From: Herminiimonas arsenitoxidans
GTDB taxonomy: Bacteria > Pseudomonadota > Gammaproteobacteria > Burkholderiales > Burkholderiaceae_D
Direction: 5' to 3'
Length of the DNA: 64,000 nt
NCBI RefSeq assembly: GCF_900130075.1
Contig: NZ_LT671418.1
Coordinates: forward strand, 2,542,001-2,606,000
Of this stretch, positions 25,867-33,666 are shown piece by piece (the first letter of the stretch is position 1; each line of letters begins with the position of its first letter). Position numbers and translations under genes: made by a program. The notes under the pieces are model-generated. The model was not told the DNA's origin and did not search any database. It saw only the letters and a list, made by a program, of their open reading frames with translations.

Positions 25867-26346
25867 ATGACTTTGATTGATAGTAAGCGTCCTTCCAAAC
25901 TCTATTATTTTTCTGAACGAAACGGATTAGAGCGTTCTTTGTCACTGGGCGAATTTCGTTTAAGCCCGCCAGCGCCTGATCAGGCTTTGCAGGCAGCCGG
26001 CAGTTATTTGGTATTGAGTCTGACGCAAACTTGGGACGGTACGCTGTTCGATGACTTGCCGCATGTGGATTCGTATCTGGTGGTGCACAACGCGGAAGAA
26101 TTTGGCGAGCGCGTGCATCGTGCGGTGCAGAGAGCCTTGCCGAATTGGGCCGGTATTGATGCAGCAATTTCGTATGGCGCACCTAGTCCGCTCGGCAAGA
26201 TTTTTTCCAAAGCGAAAAATCAGGCTGCCGAAAATGAATGGCGCTTTGCCTGGCGACCTATGCAGGCGCGCGCATCGGCTAATCCGGTTGTGATTCAAAT
26301 CGGTAATATCGAAGATATCGCCGAATTGCATAGCCGCCACGACTGA
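25867..26346 (+). CDS. Uncharacterised 159-residue protein
   Basis: No family recognised. A soluble, roughly neutral protein starting MTLIDSKRPSKLYYFSERNG, with conserved-looking aromatic and charged segments (SLSLGEFRLSPPAP, LSLTQTWDGTLFDDLPHVDSYLVV) and a C-terminal NEWRFAWRPMQ...IQIGNIEDIAELH. No signal peptide or membrane helix. It lies between the YdcF-type gene and the disulfide oxidoreductase gene, all in the same direction but with gaps of 135 and 48 bases. A ribosome site is weak (AGGACCGCAGC). Confidence 0.65.
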   Translation: MTLIDSKRPSKLYYFSERNGLERSLSLGEFRLSPPAPDQALQAAGSYLVLSLTQTWDGTLFDDLPHVDSYLVVHNAEEFGERVHRAVQRALPNWAGIDAAISYGAPSPLGKIFSKAKNQAAENEWRFAWRPMQARASANPVVIQIGNIEDIAELHSRHD

Positions 26347-26394
26347 GACTGCGATTTTTCGTCTCGCTGACTGTACTTTCAAGAACGGGGCATC

Positions 26395-27828
26395 ATGAAA
26401 ACGCTGAAATTCGATGTGGCAGTAATCGGTGCCGGCAGTGCCGGTATGTCTGCATATCGCGCCGCCAAGGCGCATGGCAAGAGCGTGGTGCTGATTGAAG
26501 GTGGCCCGTACGGCACGACATGCGCGCGCGTTGGTTGCATGCCGAGCAAATTATTGATTGCGGCGGCGGAAGCAGCGCATGCGATATCTGCCGCACCGGG
26601 TTTTGGCGTGCACGCCGGTGCTGTGCGTATAGACGGCAAGGCTGTGATGCAGCGCGTTAAAAGCGAGCGTGATCGTTTCGTCGGTTTTGTCGTACAAGGC
26701 GTCGAGTCTATCGATACCGCCGAGCGCTTGCGTAGTTATGCGCGTTTCACTTCTGCACAGTCTTTGCAAGTGGGCGATGACACGCAAGTGCATGCCGAGC
26801 GCATCGTGATTGCCACTGGTTCCACTCCACAGACTCCGGAGGAATTGCGCGGACTCGGTAAACGTCTGATTACGAGCGACGATGTATTTGCGTGGGATGA
26901 TCTGCCTGTATCGGTTGCGGTGATCGGCGCTGGTGTAATCGGACTGGAACTGGGATTGGCTTTGCAACGTCTGGGCGTACGCGTGGCCTTGTTTGCGCGT
27001 AGCGGTCGGCTGGCGCAATTGCACGACGATGACGTCAATCAAACGGCGATAGACTGCATAGGTTCAGAGCTGGATCTGCGCTTGCATACGAGCATCGTCG
27101 CGGCCAAACAAGTTGGTGAGCAAGTCGAATGCGTATCGCGTCATGCCGATGGCAGCGAGCGCACTGAGCATTATCAATATGTATTGGCAGCAACCGGACG
27201 GTCGCCGAATGTGGCGAATATCGGATTGGAAACCACCGGCTTGAAGTTGGACGCACGCGGTATTCCCTTGTTCGATCCCTTGACGATGCAGTGTGGTGAT
27301 AGTGCGATTTTTATCGCGGGTGATGTCGATAACGATAGACCCTTGCTGCACGAAGCAGCGGATGAAGGGCGTATTGCCGGTGACAATGCCGGACACTTTC
27401 CGAATGTGGTTGCAGGCTTGCGCCGCGCCGCCTTGATGGTTGCTTTTACCGATCCGCAAATCGCGATAGTCGGGCAAACCAGCCGTACGCTCAAAACCAA
27501 GCAATTCGAATGCGGGCAGGTGTCATTTGCCGATCAAGGGCGTAGTCGCGTGATGCTGCAGAATCGCGGTTTGCTGAAGGTTTATGGTGAGCGCGGTACG
27601 CACCGTTTCCTCGGTGCAGAAATGATAGGTCCGCGTGCCGAGCATCTGGCGCATTTGCTGGCATGGGCTTGCCAGAGCGAGATGACAGTAGAGCAGATGC
27701 TCTCTATGCCTTTCTACCATCCAGTGATTGAAGAAGGTTTGCGCACGGCCTTGCGCGAGCTGAAAGAAAATCTGCTGAAAAATAGGGATGCAATCGAACA
27801 TTGCACCGACTGCACGCCGGGAACCTGA
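26395..27828 (+). CDS. FAD-dependent pyridine nucleotide-disulfide oxidoreductase, dihydrolipoamide dehydrogenase-like
   Basis: A 477-residue class I flavin disulfide reductase. FAD motif VIGAGSAGMSAYRAA at residues 10-24, redox pair Cys43 and Cys48 in GTTCARVGCMPSKLL, NAD motif VIGAGVIGLELGLALQRLG at about 183-201, second FAD motif AIFIAGDVDNDRPLLHEAADEG, and the C-terminal base region MPFYHPVIEEGLRTAL with His and Glu. It resembles dihydrolipoyl dehydrogenase but is not in a 2-oxoacid dehydrogenase operon, so the partner is unknown; it may act on lipoamide, a related disulfide or a quinone. Confidence 0.88.
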   Translation: MKTLKFDVAVIGAGSAGMSAYRAAKAHGKSVVLIEGGPYGTTCARVGCMPSKLLIAAAEAAHAISAAPGFGVHAGAVRIDGKAVMQRVKSERDRFVGFVVQGVESIDTAERLRSYARFTSAQSLQVGDDTQVHAERIVIATGSTPQTPEELRGLGKRLITSDDVFAWDDLPVSVAVIGAGVIGLELGLALQRLGVRVALFARSGRLAQLHDDDVNQTAIDCIGSELDLRLHTSIVAAKQVGEQVECVSRHADGSERTEHYQYVLAATGRSPNVANIGLETTGLKLDARGIPLFDPLTMQCGDSAIFIAGDVDNDRPLLHEAADEGRIAGDNAGHFPNVVAGLRRAALMVAFTDPQIAIVGQTSRTLKTKQFECGQVSFADQGRSRVMLQNRGLLKVYGERGTHRFLGAEMIGPRAEHLAHLLAWACQSEMTVEQMLSMPFYHPVIEEGLRTALRELKENLLKNRDAIEHCTDCTPGT

Positions 27829-28097
27829 GAATAAATCAGGCGGCGCTGCATTTATTTGCGTGGAATGTGCGGTAACGCCTATTCGCAGCCAGCGGAAATA
27901 TGATAAAACTGAACACTTCCGTTGCAACTTAACAATAAAGCGAGTGTCACAACACCAATCGCAGATAGCTATTTCCGGCAAACACGGAATAACAATAGCG
28001 ATATGATGGACAGTCGCAAGAGCAGTCTTTCAACCCGCAGGTCCGTTCAAGCTATGACGGCACACTGCTTTTGTTCAGATATAGAAGGGGCCTTAAT

Positions 28098-28400
28098 ATG
28101 AAAACATCTACCTTGAAAACCACACGGAGCGATATGAAAACCTTAGTCAAAGACGCCCAGGAATTATTTCGTGAAGCAACCAGTGCAACTGGCGACAGAG
28201 CAGATGAATTGCGTAATCGCGGTTTGCAACTGTTAGACAACGCTTTGGTAAAAGCGCAGGAAGTACAAACTGCCGCGCTTGAAACCGGTAAGGAACTGGC
28301 AGAAAAAACCGACGACTACGTACATGAAAATCCATGGCGTGCAGTGGCGATCTCGGCAGGTGTGGGCGTGTTACTGGGACTTTTGATCTCGCGTAAATAA
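28098..28400 (+). CDS. ElaB/YqjD/DUF883 membrane-anchored protein
   Basis: A 100-residue protein with a long helical, charged N-terminal part (MKTLVKDAQELFREATSATGDRADELRNRG) and a single C-terminal membrane anchor WRAVAISAGVGVLLGLLISRK ending in Arg-Lys, the DUF883 pattern. E. coli YqjD and ElaB bind ribosomes at the inner membrane in stationary phase and are RpoS-controlled. The ATG at 28098 is chosen for family fit; an upstream ATG at 28071 is possible. It heads a three-gene set like E. coli yqjDEK. Confidence 0.9.
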   Translation: MKTSTLKTTRSDMKTLVKDAQELFREATSATGDRADELRNRGLQLLDNALVKAQEVQTAALETGKELAEKTDDYVHENPWRAVAISAGVGVLLGLLISRK

Positions 28401-28417
28401 TTGCGACGGTATCCGAT

Positions 28418-28807
28418 ATGGAACAGCAAACCTCGCGTCCAGACATCCGCCCCGGCTTGATCGGTGGCGCTGTCAGCCTCGCCAAAAACATGTTCGGCTT
28501 GTTGATGAGCCGCATCGAACTTGCCGCGCTGGAGTTGGCCGAGGTGCGTGCCAATGCCTTGAAGCTGGCGGCCTTGTTCGCCTTGGGCGTCATCGTCACG
28601 TGGTTTGCCATCGCTTACTGGAGCGCTTTGATTATTTATCTTAGCTGGCCGGTATTTGGCTGGAAGATACTATTGATCCTCGCGCTGGTGTGTACTGTGG
28701 CCGCGGTTGGTATCGTGTTCTATATCCAGTCGTTGCTGCGGGAAGGCAAATTGTCTATGCCGGCCACGATGGCTGAGCTGCGCAACGATCATGATGCGCT
28801 GTTGTAA
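28418..28807 (+). CDS. YqjE-like phage-holin superfamily membrane protein
   Basis: A 129-residue protein with two membrane helices (about 48-72 and 80-103) and the Phage_holin_3_6/YqjE pattern: SLAKNMFGLLMSRIELAALELAEVRANALKLAALF. It begins 17 bases after the DUF883 gene. In E. coli yqjE lies between yqjD and yqjK; the exact function is unknown and the holin name refers to topology, not lysis. Confidence 0.85.
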   Translation: MEQQTSRPDIRPGLIGGAVSLAKNMFGLLMSRIELAALELAEVRANALKLAALFALGVIVTWFAIAYWSALIIYLSWPVFGWKILLILALVCTVAAVGIVFYIQSLLREGKLSMPATMAELRNDHDALL

Positions 28808-28822
28808 TTCAAGAGGGTTTGC

Positions 28823-29245
28823 ATGACAACACATCATCAAGAGCCGGAACACGAGTCGTCGGCACAGCGTAAGGAAAGACTGCTGCAGCAATGCAAAGCC
28901 TATCGTGTTGCGATCGGACAGGCCAGAACTGTAGTGCGTGACAATCTGGGCGCAGATGGCATCGCGAAAACAGCGATTGGTCTGGTGAGCGCGCGTGCAC
29001 AATCGGCTTTTTCCAATTTTTCCGACTTGTTTGATGTGAACAGCATATCCGGCGACAAGCTGCGACGTTTGTTGCCGCTGGTCGTCAGCGGCGTTTCCTT
29101 GTTGACCCGACGTTCGGTGTTGCGTCCGATTTTGCGTGGTGCCTTGCTGGTCGGTAGTGCGGGTACAGCGCTGTATTTTTTCTCAAAGAAAAAGAAGACG
29201 GATACGCAGCAGCATGAGCATGTCGCGTTACGTGAGCATTTATAG
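28823..29245 (+). CDS. YqjK-position protein, uncharacterised
   Basis: A 140-residue protein, third in the ElaB/YqjE operon (15 bases after the previous stop). The N-terminal half is charged and helical (AQRKERLLQQCKAYRVAIGQARTVVRDNLG), and one membrane helix lies near residues 104-120 (ILRGALLVGSAGTALYFFS) followed by a Lys-rich segment KKKKTD. The position and the AQRKERLLQQ start recall E. coli YqjK, but it is longer. It probably acts with the two preceding proteins at the inner membrane. Confidence 0.7.
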   Translation: MTTHHQEPEHESSAQRKERLLQQCKAYRVAIGQARTVVRDNLGADGIAKTAIGLVSARAQSAFSNFSDLFDVNSISGDKLRRLLPLVVSGVSLLTRRSVLRPILRGALLVGSAGTALYFFSKKKKTDTQQHEHVALREHL

Positions 29246-29270
29246 TTCGCCTACTTAATGCGTGAGCAAT

Positions 29271-29299
29271 AAAAAAGCCGACTTCAAGTCGGCTTTTTT
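29271..29299. terminator. Bidirectional rho-independent terminator
   Basis: AAAAAAGCCGACTT-CA-AGTCGGCTTTTTT, perfectly symmetrical with A-run and T-run. It separates the converging yqjDEK-like operon and the cytochrome gene. Confidence 0.92.
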
Positions 29300-29314
29300 G
29301 TCAGTGCGTGTTAC

Positions 29315-29872
29315 TTATTTTGCTGGAGCTGCTTCAGCCGCTGGGGCTGCGGGAGCAGCAGGTGCTGGAACCACTGGATCGCTGAACTTGGCGCCTGCGC
29401 TATTGGCCATCAAGACCACAACGCGTTCGACTTCGATATCGTCCAGATCTGGATTGCCACCTTTAGGCGGCATCGCGCGGATACCTTCAATCGCGTGTTT
29501 TGCCAGTGTGCTGTAGCCTTCGGCAATACGTGCTTTCCATGCGCCGGCATCACCAAATTTAGGAGCGCCTGCTGCGCCAGTTGCGTGGCATGCAGCACAA
29601 GCCATCTTGTAAACTTCTTCCCCTGTTTTCAAGACTTTCGGTGCATTGATGTCTTTCAGTACGAAGCCTTCGTCTGCAATTGGCTTGATACGTGCGGCAA
29701 CTGCTTCTGGTGATAAGCCGTCCGAGCCTGCGCCGATATGTTTTTCATTGGTGACGTAGAGCACCAGTAAAACGATACAGATGATGGGAACCAGAAAACC
29801 GGCCAAGATTGCCAGTATGAGTTGCTTTGGCGTTTTGATCGCTGATTCTTCTTCGTGATGTGCGTCGCTCAT
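29315..29872 (-). CDS. Membrane-anchored class I cytochrome c (cytochrome c5-like)
   Basis: A 185-residue protein with one N-terminal membrane helix (about 18-40), a periplasmic cytochrome c domain with haem motif CAACH at residues 92-96, and an axial Met in IRAMPPKGGNPDLDD. The C-terminal tail is Pro/Ala-rich (VVPAPAAPAAPAAEAAPAK). This cytochrome c5-like layout is common in Burkholderiales electron chains. Electron partners are not encoded beside it. The start at 29872 gives a short cytoplasmic N-terminus rich in His and Glu. Confidence 0.88.
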   Translation of the reverse strand: MSDAHHEEESAIKTPKQLILAILAGFLVPIICIVLLVLYVTNEKHIGAGSDGLSPEAVAARIKPIADEGFVLKDINAPKVLKTGEEVYKMACAACHATGAAGAPKFGDAGAWKARIAEGYSTLAKHAIEGIRAMPPKGGNPDLDDIEVERVVVLMANSAGAKFSDPVVPAPAAPAAPAAEAAPAK

Positions 29873-30071
29873 TATTCCCTCAATACAATTTTAAAATCGT
29901 TATAGATGGGCGCATGCAAAATGATGCCGCACGGCGCATGCCCCTTATCATGCTTCGCCAAACCCTTGATTATAGACACAAAGCCAAGGATGTGAAACGG
30001 TAAAACGTCGCTTTACATGGACGGAAAGTCGGAAAAACGGTATCCTGCAGGCCTCTTCAGTAGTCCCTCAT

Positions 30072-30147
30072 GCGGCTGTAGCTCAGTGGATAGAGTATTG
30101 GCCTCCGAAGCCAAGGGTCGCTGGTTCGATTCCAGCCAGCCGCACCA
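30072..30147 (+). tRNA. tRNA-Arg (CCG)
   Basis: 76 bases. Acceptor GCGGCTG pairs with CAGCCGC, D-arm GCTCAGTGGATAGAG, anticodon stem-loop TTGGC-CTCCGAA-GCCAA with CCG, T-arm CTGGTTCGATTCCAG, and encoded CCA. It lies at the downstream edge of the sulfonate gene region. Confidence 0.97.
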
Positions 30148-30260
30148 AATCTAGAGTATTTCGACGAAGGTATGCGCTAACCCGATGGGAAAGTAGGCAC
30201 TCTGCGTGGGCAATCCGTGGGTTTTCGGAACAGTTTTGCCCCGGGATACTTGTCAGTTTC

Positions 30261-31943
30261 TTACGCTTGCTGCGCCGGCATCAAGATATCTATAGCTTCT
30301 CTATCCGTTTGAAACATGTGATCGGGCCCCATCGCGGCAATCAGGCCGGCGCGTTCCAGTACATCCCACACCTGCTTTTTGACCGCTGTGAAGTACAGCT
30401 CCAGACCTTCCGCATGCAGACTTTGTTGCAGGGATTCCAGCGTTTCGATGCCGCTGGCATCGATGTCGTTGATACCGCTGGCGCATAGCAGCACGCGTCG
30501 GATGGCCTTGTCGCGGCCACGGCGTTCAGTGATGAAGCGTTCCAGCGTGGCAGCGGTCAGAAAATTCAAGGTGGAATCCATACGGACGGCCAGAACGTCT
30601 GGTGCGAGTGGAGGCAGATGGAAGCGATTGCGGTCGCGTAGTGTGCCGTCCTTGTGCACGCCAACTTCGATCACGCGTGGATGCGTATGTCGATATAAAA
30701 ACGACACCATGGTGATGCCGACGCCAGCGAATACGCCGTAATGCAGGCTGGGCGTACACCATAGCGTGACGCCGAAAGTCACGATCGCCACCAAGCCATC
30801 GTCACGCGAAATACGAAACAGACGCGGGAAAGCACGGAAATCCAGCAATCTGAATACCGGCACCATAATCATGGCCGCCAATACCGAATACGGCAGATAG
30901 GCTATCGGCGTGGTGAGGAAATACAGGCTCAGCAATACGCAAGCAGCTGCAATCAGTGATGCCCAGGCGCTGGTGGCGCCGGCGTAAATGTTCAAGGCGG
31001 AACGCGAGAACGACCCACTGACCGGGAACGCACCACTGAAACCGCTGGTGATCTTGGCCAAGCCCTGACCGATCAATTCCTGATTCTCATCCCAGCGTTC
31101 ATTGGTTTTGCGCGCCAGCACACGGCAGCTGGACATCGCTTCGGTAAAACTGATGATGGCCAGGATAGTTGCGGCTGGCCACAGTGCCTGGTGTGCGCCC
31201 CAACTGATGGCAGGTGGCAAGGCGAGCGGTGGCAAACCAACTGGCAAGGCGCCAACGATGGCACCGCCATGGCCGGCATAATCGATGGCCCAACTGGCGG
31301 CGATGCCCAAGACAGTCACTATCAGCATGCCGGGCACATTCGGCGCATAGCGTTTCAAAGCCAATAATAAAAACAAGGAGCCAAGTCCGAATGCGGTGGT
31401 CAACAGCATCGCCGGTGTCCCTGCCAGCAGCTTGCCGACTTCTGTCATCGCGCTACCGGCGTGCAGATCCAGTCCCAACAGGCTGGGTAGTTGCGAGAGC
31501 ACAATGATGACGGCGGCGGCATTGATAAAACCGATCACCACCGGTTGCGACACCAGATAAGTGATCTTGCCCATCTTGCAAGCACCCAGCAGAAACTGGA
31601 TCGCACCCGCATACAGTGACAGCCAGATTGCCAGCGCAACCCAATCGGCGCTGCCGGCCACAACCATGGGCGATAGCGAGCCAAACGTGAGGATGCTGGT
31701 GAGCGCCACCGGACCAACCGCCAGCAAGACCGACGAACCCCACAAGATGCCGATGACGCTGGGCAGCAAGGCAGCATACAAGCCGGTTTGCGGCGGCATG
31801 CCGGCGAGCGTGGCGTACGCCAGTGCTTGTGGAATCAGTACCAGGCCGACGCTGAGGCCGGCCCATGTGTCGCGTCGTAGTGAATCAGCGCTCGGGCGGG
31901 CCCAGTGCAAAAATGGAAAAAACCGTCTGAAGTCGACGCGCAT
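30261..31943 (-). CDS. SulP-family anion (sulfate) transporter
   Basis: A 560-residue protein with 10 to 12 membrane helices and a C-terminal STAS domain from about residue 430 (VLAVRMDSTLNFLTAATLERF...LLCASGINDIDASGIETLESL). The N-terminal sequence WAGLSVGLVLIPQALAYATLAGMPPQTGLYAALLPS is the SulP signature. SulP proteins move sulfate, bicarbonate or dicarboxylates, by symport or exchange. As the last gene of the suy-slc-com-soe operon, 6 bases after soeC, it most likely handles sulfate produced from the sulfonate, or exchanges it; direction cannot be read from sequence. Confidence 0.9.
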   Translation of the reverse strand: MRVDFRRFFPFLHWARPSADSLRRDTWAGLSVGLVLIPQALAYATLAGMPPQTGLYAALLPSVIGILWGSSVLLAVGPVALTSILTFGSLSPMVVAGSADWVALAIWLSLYAGAIQFLLGACKMGKITYLVSQPVVIGFINAAAVIIVLSQLPSLLGLDLHAGSAMTEVGKLLAGTPAMLLTTAFGLGSLFLLLALKRYAPNVPGMLIVTVLGIAASWAIDYAGHGGAIVGALPVGLPPLALPPAISWGAHQALWPAATILAIISFTEAMSSCRVLARKTNERWDENQELIGQGLAKITSGFSGAFPVSGSFSRSALNIYAGATSAWASLIAAACVLLSLYFLTTPIAYLPYSVLAAMIMVPVFRLLDFRAFPRLFRISRDDGLVAIVTFGVTLWCTPSLHYGVFAGVGITMVSFLYRHTHPRVIEVGVHKDGTLRDRNRFHLPPLAPDVLAVRMDSTLNFLTAATLERFITERRGRDKAIRRVLLCASGINDIDASGIETLESLQQSLHAEGLELYFTAVKKQVWDVLERAGLIAAMGPDHMFQTDREAIDILMPAQQA

Positions 31944-31949
31944 GGCGAC

Positions 31950-32894
31950 TCAGGATATCTGTTGGTAGTACAGATTTTGCGGATGATTGGCCTGTGCAAA
32001 AAAGAACCAGCGCTCCGCGATGAGTCCCGCGTATTGCACGACGAAGGCGGTGCCCAGCAAGAGCAGCGATGCATGCAGTAGTCCGTTACTTAATAGCAGC
32101 AGCGGTAATGGGAATACCAGCAGCAGGAATATCCATTTGATGGAACGGAAAAACAGCGGGCTTTTGCCGTGGAAGTAATGCCGCGTATTGAACGAACCGC
32201 CCATCGATCCCTGTGCTTTTTGCACGATATGCGGATGACGTATGCCGGTCGCGGTTTGCAATGTTGAGCGCGGCTTCAAACGAGCATTGCGGGCGAGCGA
32301 TGCTAGGCGCGTCATCAAGGACGCCAACGTCAGGACGATAGCGGTGATGCCAAAAATAGTAACGAGCGCTGGTGCAGTCGGCAAGCTGAAGGCAGTCGCC
32401 AGTGTAAAGCCGGAGGCGCAGCCCAGCAGTGTGTAATTGACGATGGTCAGCGGTGTCGCCCATTCCTGCAAAAACTTGATGCAGCCGTAAATCATGCCGG
32501 TGCAGACGAACAGCGTGATGCAGAGTATCAGCGCGATGCCGCCGATAATGGTCGCCGCCGATTGCCATCCGAAGAAATGTGCCGCGCCATACGCAAACAC
32601 GGCCAGCATGAAAAATGGCAAGGCGATGACTTCACGCGATAGCCACGACGTGCGCCACATCGTCGCTGCACGCCATGCACGCTCCGGATGGCCGAGGTGG
32701 AAAAATGAAGCGAATAAACCAAAGCCCAGAAACGCCAGAGACAAGGCACTACCCAGCGTATGAAACTGGTAGCTGTCGGACGGCGCGACGAGGCCGAGCA
32801 AGGCCAGCACGTGCGCGGCATACAGCGCGATGAACAAGCCTTGTCCGACGCCTATCAATGTAGTCAGAAAAATTACCGAAAAAGCGGGATTCAT
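31950..32894 (-). CDS. soeC: Membrane anchor subunit of the sulfite-oxidising enzyme (DmsC/NrfD type)
   Basis: A 314-residue protein with about eight membrane helices and the DmsC pattern (GLFIALYAAHVLALLG, ALSLAFLGFGLFASFFHLGHPERAWRA with the conserved His-Pro, LSREVIALPFF). In SoeABC it anchors the catalytic subunits to the inner face of the membrane and passes sulfite electrons to quinone. Taken alone it could belong to any DMSO-reductase-like complex; the SoeC call rests on its place directly after soeA and soeB in a sulfolactate operon. Confidence 0.85.
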   Translation of the reverse strand: MNPAFSVIFLTTLIGVGQGLFIALYAAHVLALLGLVAPSDSYQFHTLGSALSLAFLGFGLFASFFHLGHPERAWRAATMWRTSWLSREVIALPFFMLAVFAYGAAHFFGWQSAATIIGGIALILCITLFVCTGMIYGCIKFLQEWATPLTIVNYTLLGCASGFTLATAFSLPTAPALVTIFGITAIVLTLASLMTRLASLARNARLKPRSTLQTATGIRHPHIVQKAQGSMGGSFNTRHYFHGKSPLFFRSIKWIFLLLVFPLPLLLLSNGLLHASLLLLGTAFVVQYAGLIAERWFFFAQANHPQNLYYQQIS

Positions 32895-32934
32895 GGAGAT
32901 CTATCCTGTCTGCCGATTGCGTTTATTACTACTG

Positions 32935-33666
32935 TTACCAAGAAGTGACGTCATCCAGCGACGGCTCGTGCAAGCCTGGCTTAGGCAACTTGCCATCGAT
33001 GCGTAATGGGTTTTCGATACGTTCCAACTGATCCTCGTGCAATTTGATTTCGACTTTGCGGCGCGGCAGATAATGGTTGGATGGTTTGGTTCCCCATTCC
33101 GGCATGAGCTGGTAACCGCCTTGTTCGCGAATGGCGACAGAGACGATGGATTCCGGATCATGGATGTCGCCGAACAGGCGCGCACTGGTAGGGCAGGCCA
33201 TCACGCAAGCTGGCTGGCGATCTTGTGGTGGCAAGGATTGGTTATCGATGCGGTCGGCGCACAGCGTGCACTTGCTCATTTCCTGCCGGTGTTCATCCAG
33301 CTCACGTGCACCATACGGACAAGCCCACGCGCAGTAATTGCAACCTATGCACTTGTCGTAATCGACCAGCACGAGGCCATCGCTTTCACGTTTATAGCTG
33401 GCGCCGGTCGGACATACCGGCACGCATGGCGGCTCTTCGCAATGCAGACACGATTTAGGAAAGTGCACCGTGTCGGTCGCCGGAAAGCGTCCTACTTCAT
33501 AAGTCTGTACGCGGTTGAAAAAGGTGCCGGTCGGATCTTCGCCATACGGGCGGTCATCGGCCAGTGTGCCGGCGATGCCCGAGGTGTTCCACGATTTGCA
33601 ACTTGTTACGCAAGCCTGACAGCCTACGCAAACGTTGAGATCTATCACCAGCGCCATTTGCGTCAT
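32935..33666 (-). CDS. soeB: Iron-sulfur subunit of the sulfite-oxidising enzyme
   Basis: A 243-residue protein with four ferredoxin-like cysteine groups for four [4Fe-4S] clusters: CVGCQACVTSCKSWN, CLHCEEPPCVPVCPTGA, CIGCNYCAWACPYGA and CTLCADRIDN...CVMACPTSA. No twin-arginine signal, consistent with a cytoplasmic electron-transfer subunit. It links the molybdenum subunit to the membrane anchor. Its start overlaps the soeA stop by 4 bases, and soeC begins 40 bases after its stop. Confidence 0.88.
   Translation of the reverse strand: MTQMALVIDLNVCVGCQACVTSCKSWNTSGIAGTLADDRPYGEDPTGTFFNRVQTYEVGRFPATDTVHFPKSCLHCEEPPCVPVCPTGASYKRESDGLVLVDYDKCIGCNYCAWACPYGARELDEHRQEMSKCTLCADRIDNQSLPPQDRQPACVMACPTSARLFGDIHDPESIVSVAIREQGGYQLMPEWGTKPSNHYLPRRKVEIKLHEDQLERIENPLRIDGKLPKPGLHEPSLDDVTSW

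Noticed and set aside
28418..28807. Prophage holin
   Set aside because: Although in a holin-named superfamily, the protein is a YqjE homologue in a yqjDEK-like operon with no phage genes nearby.
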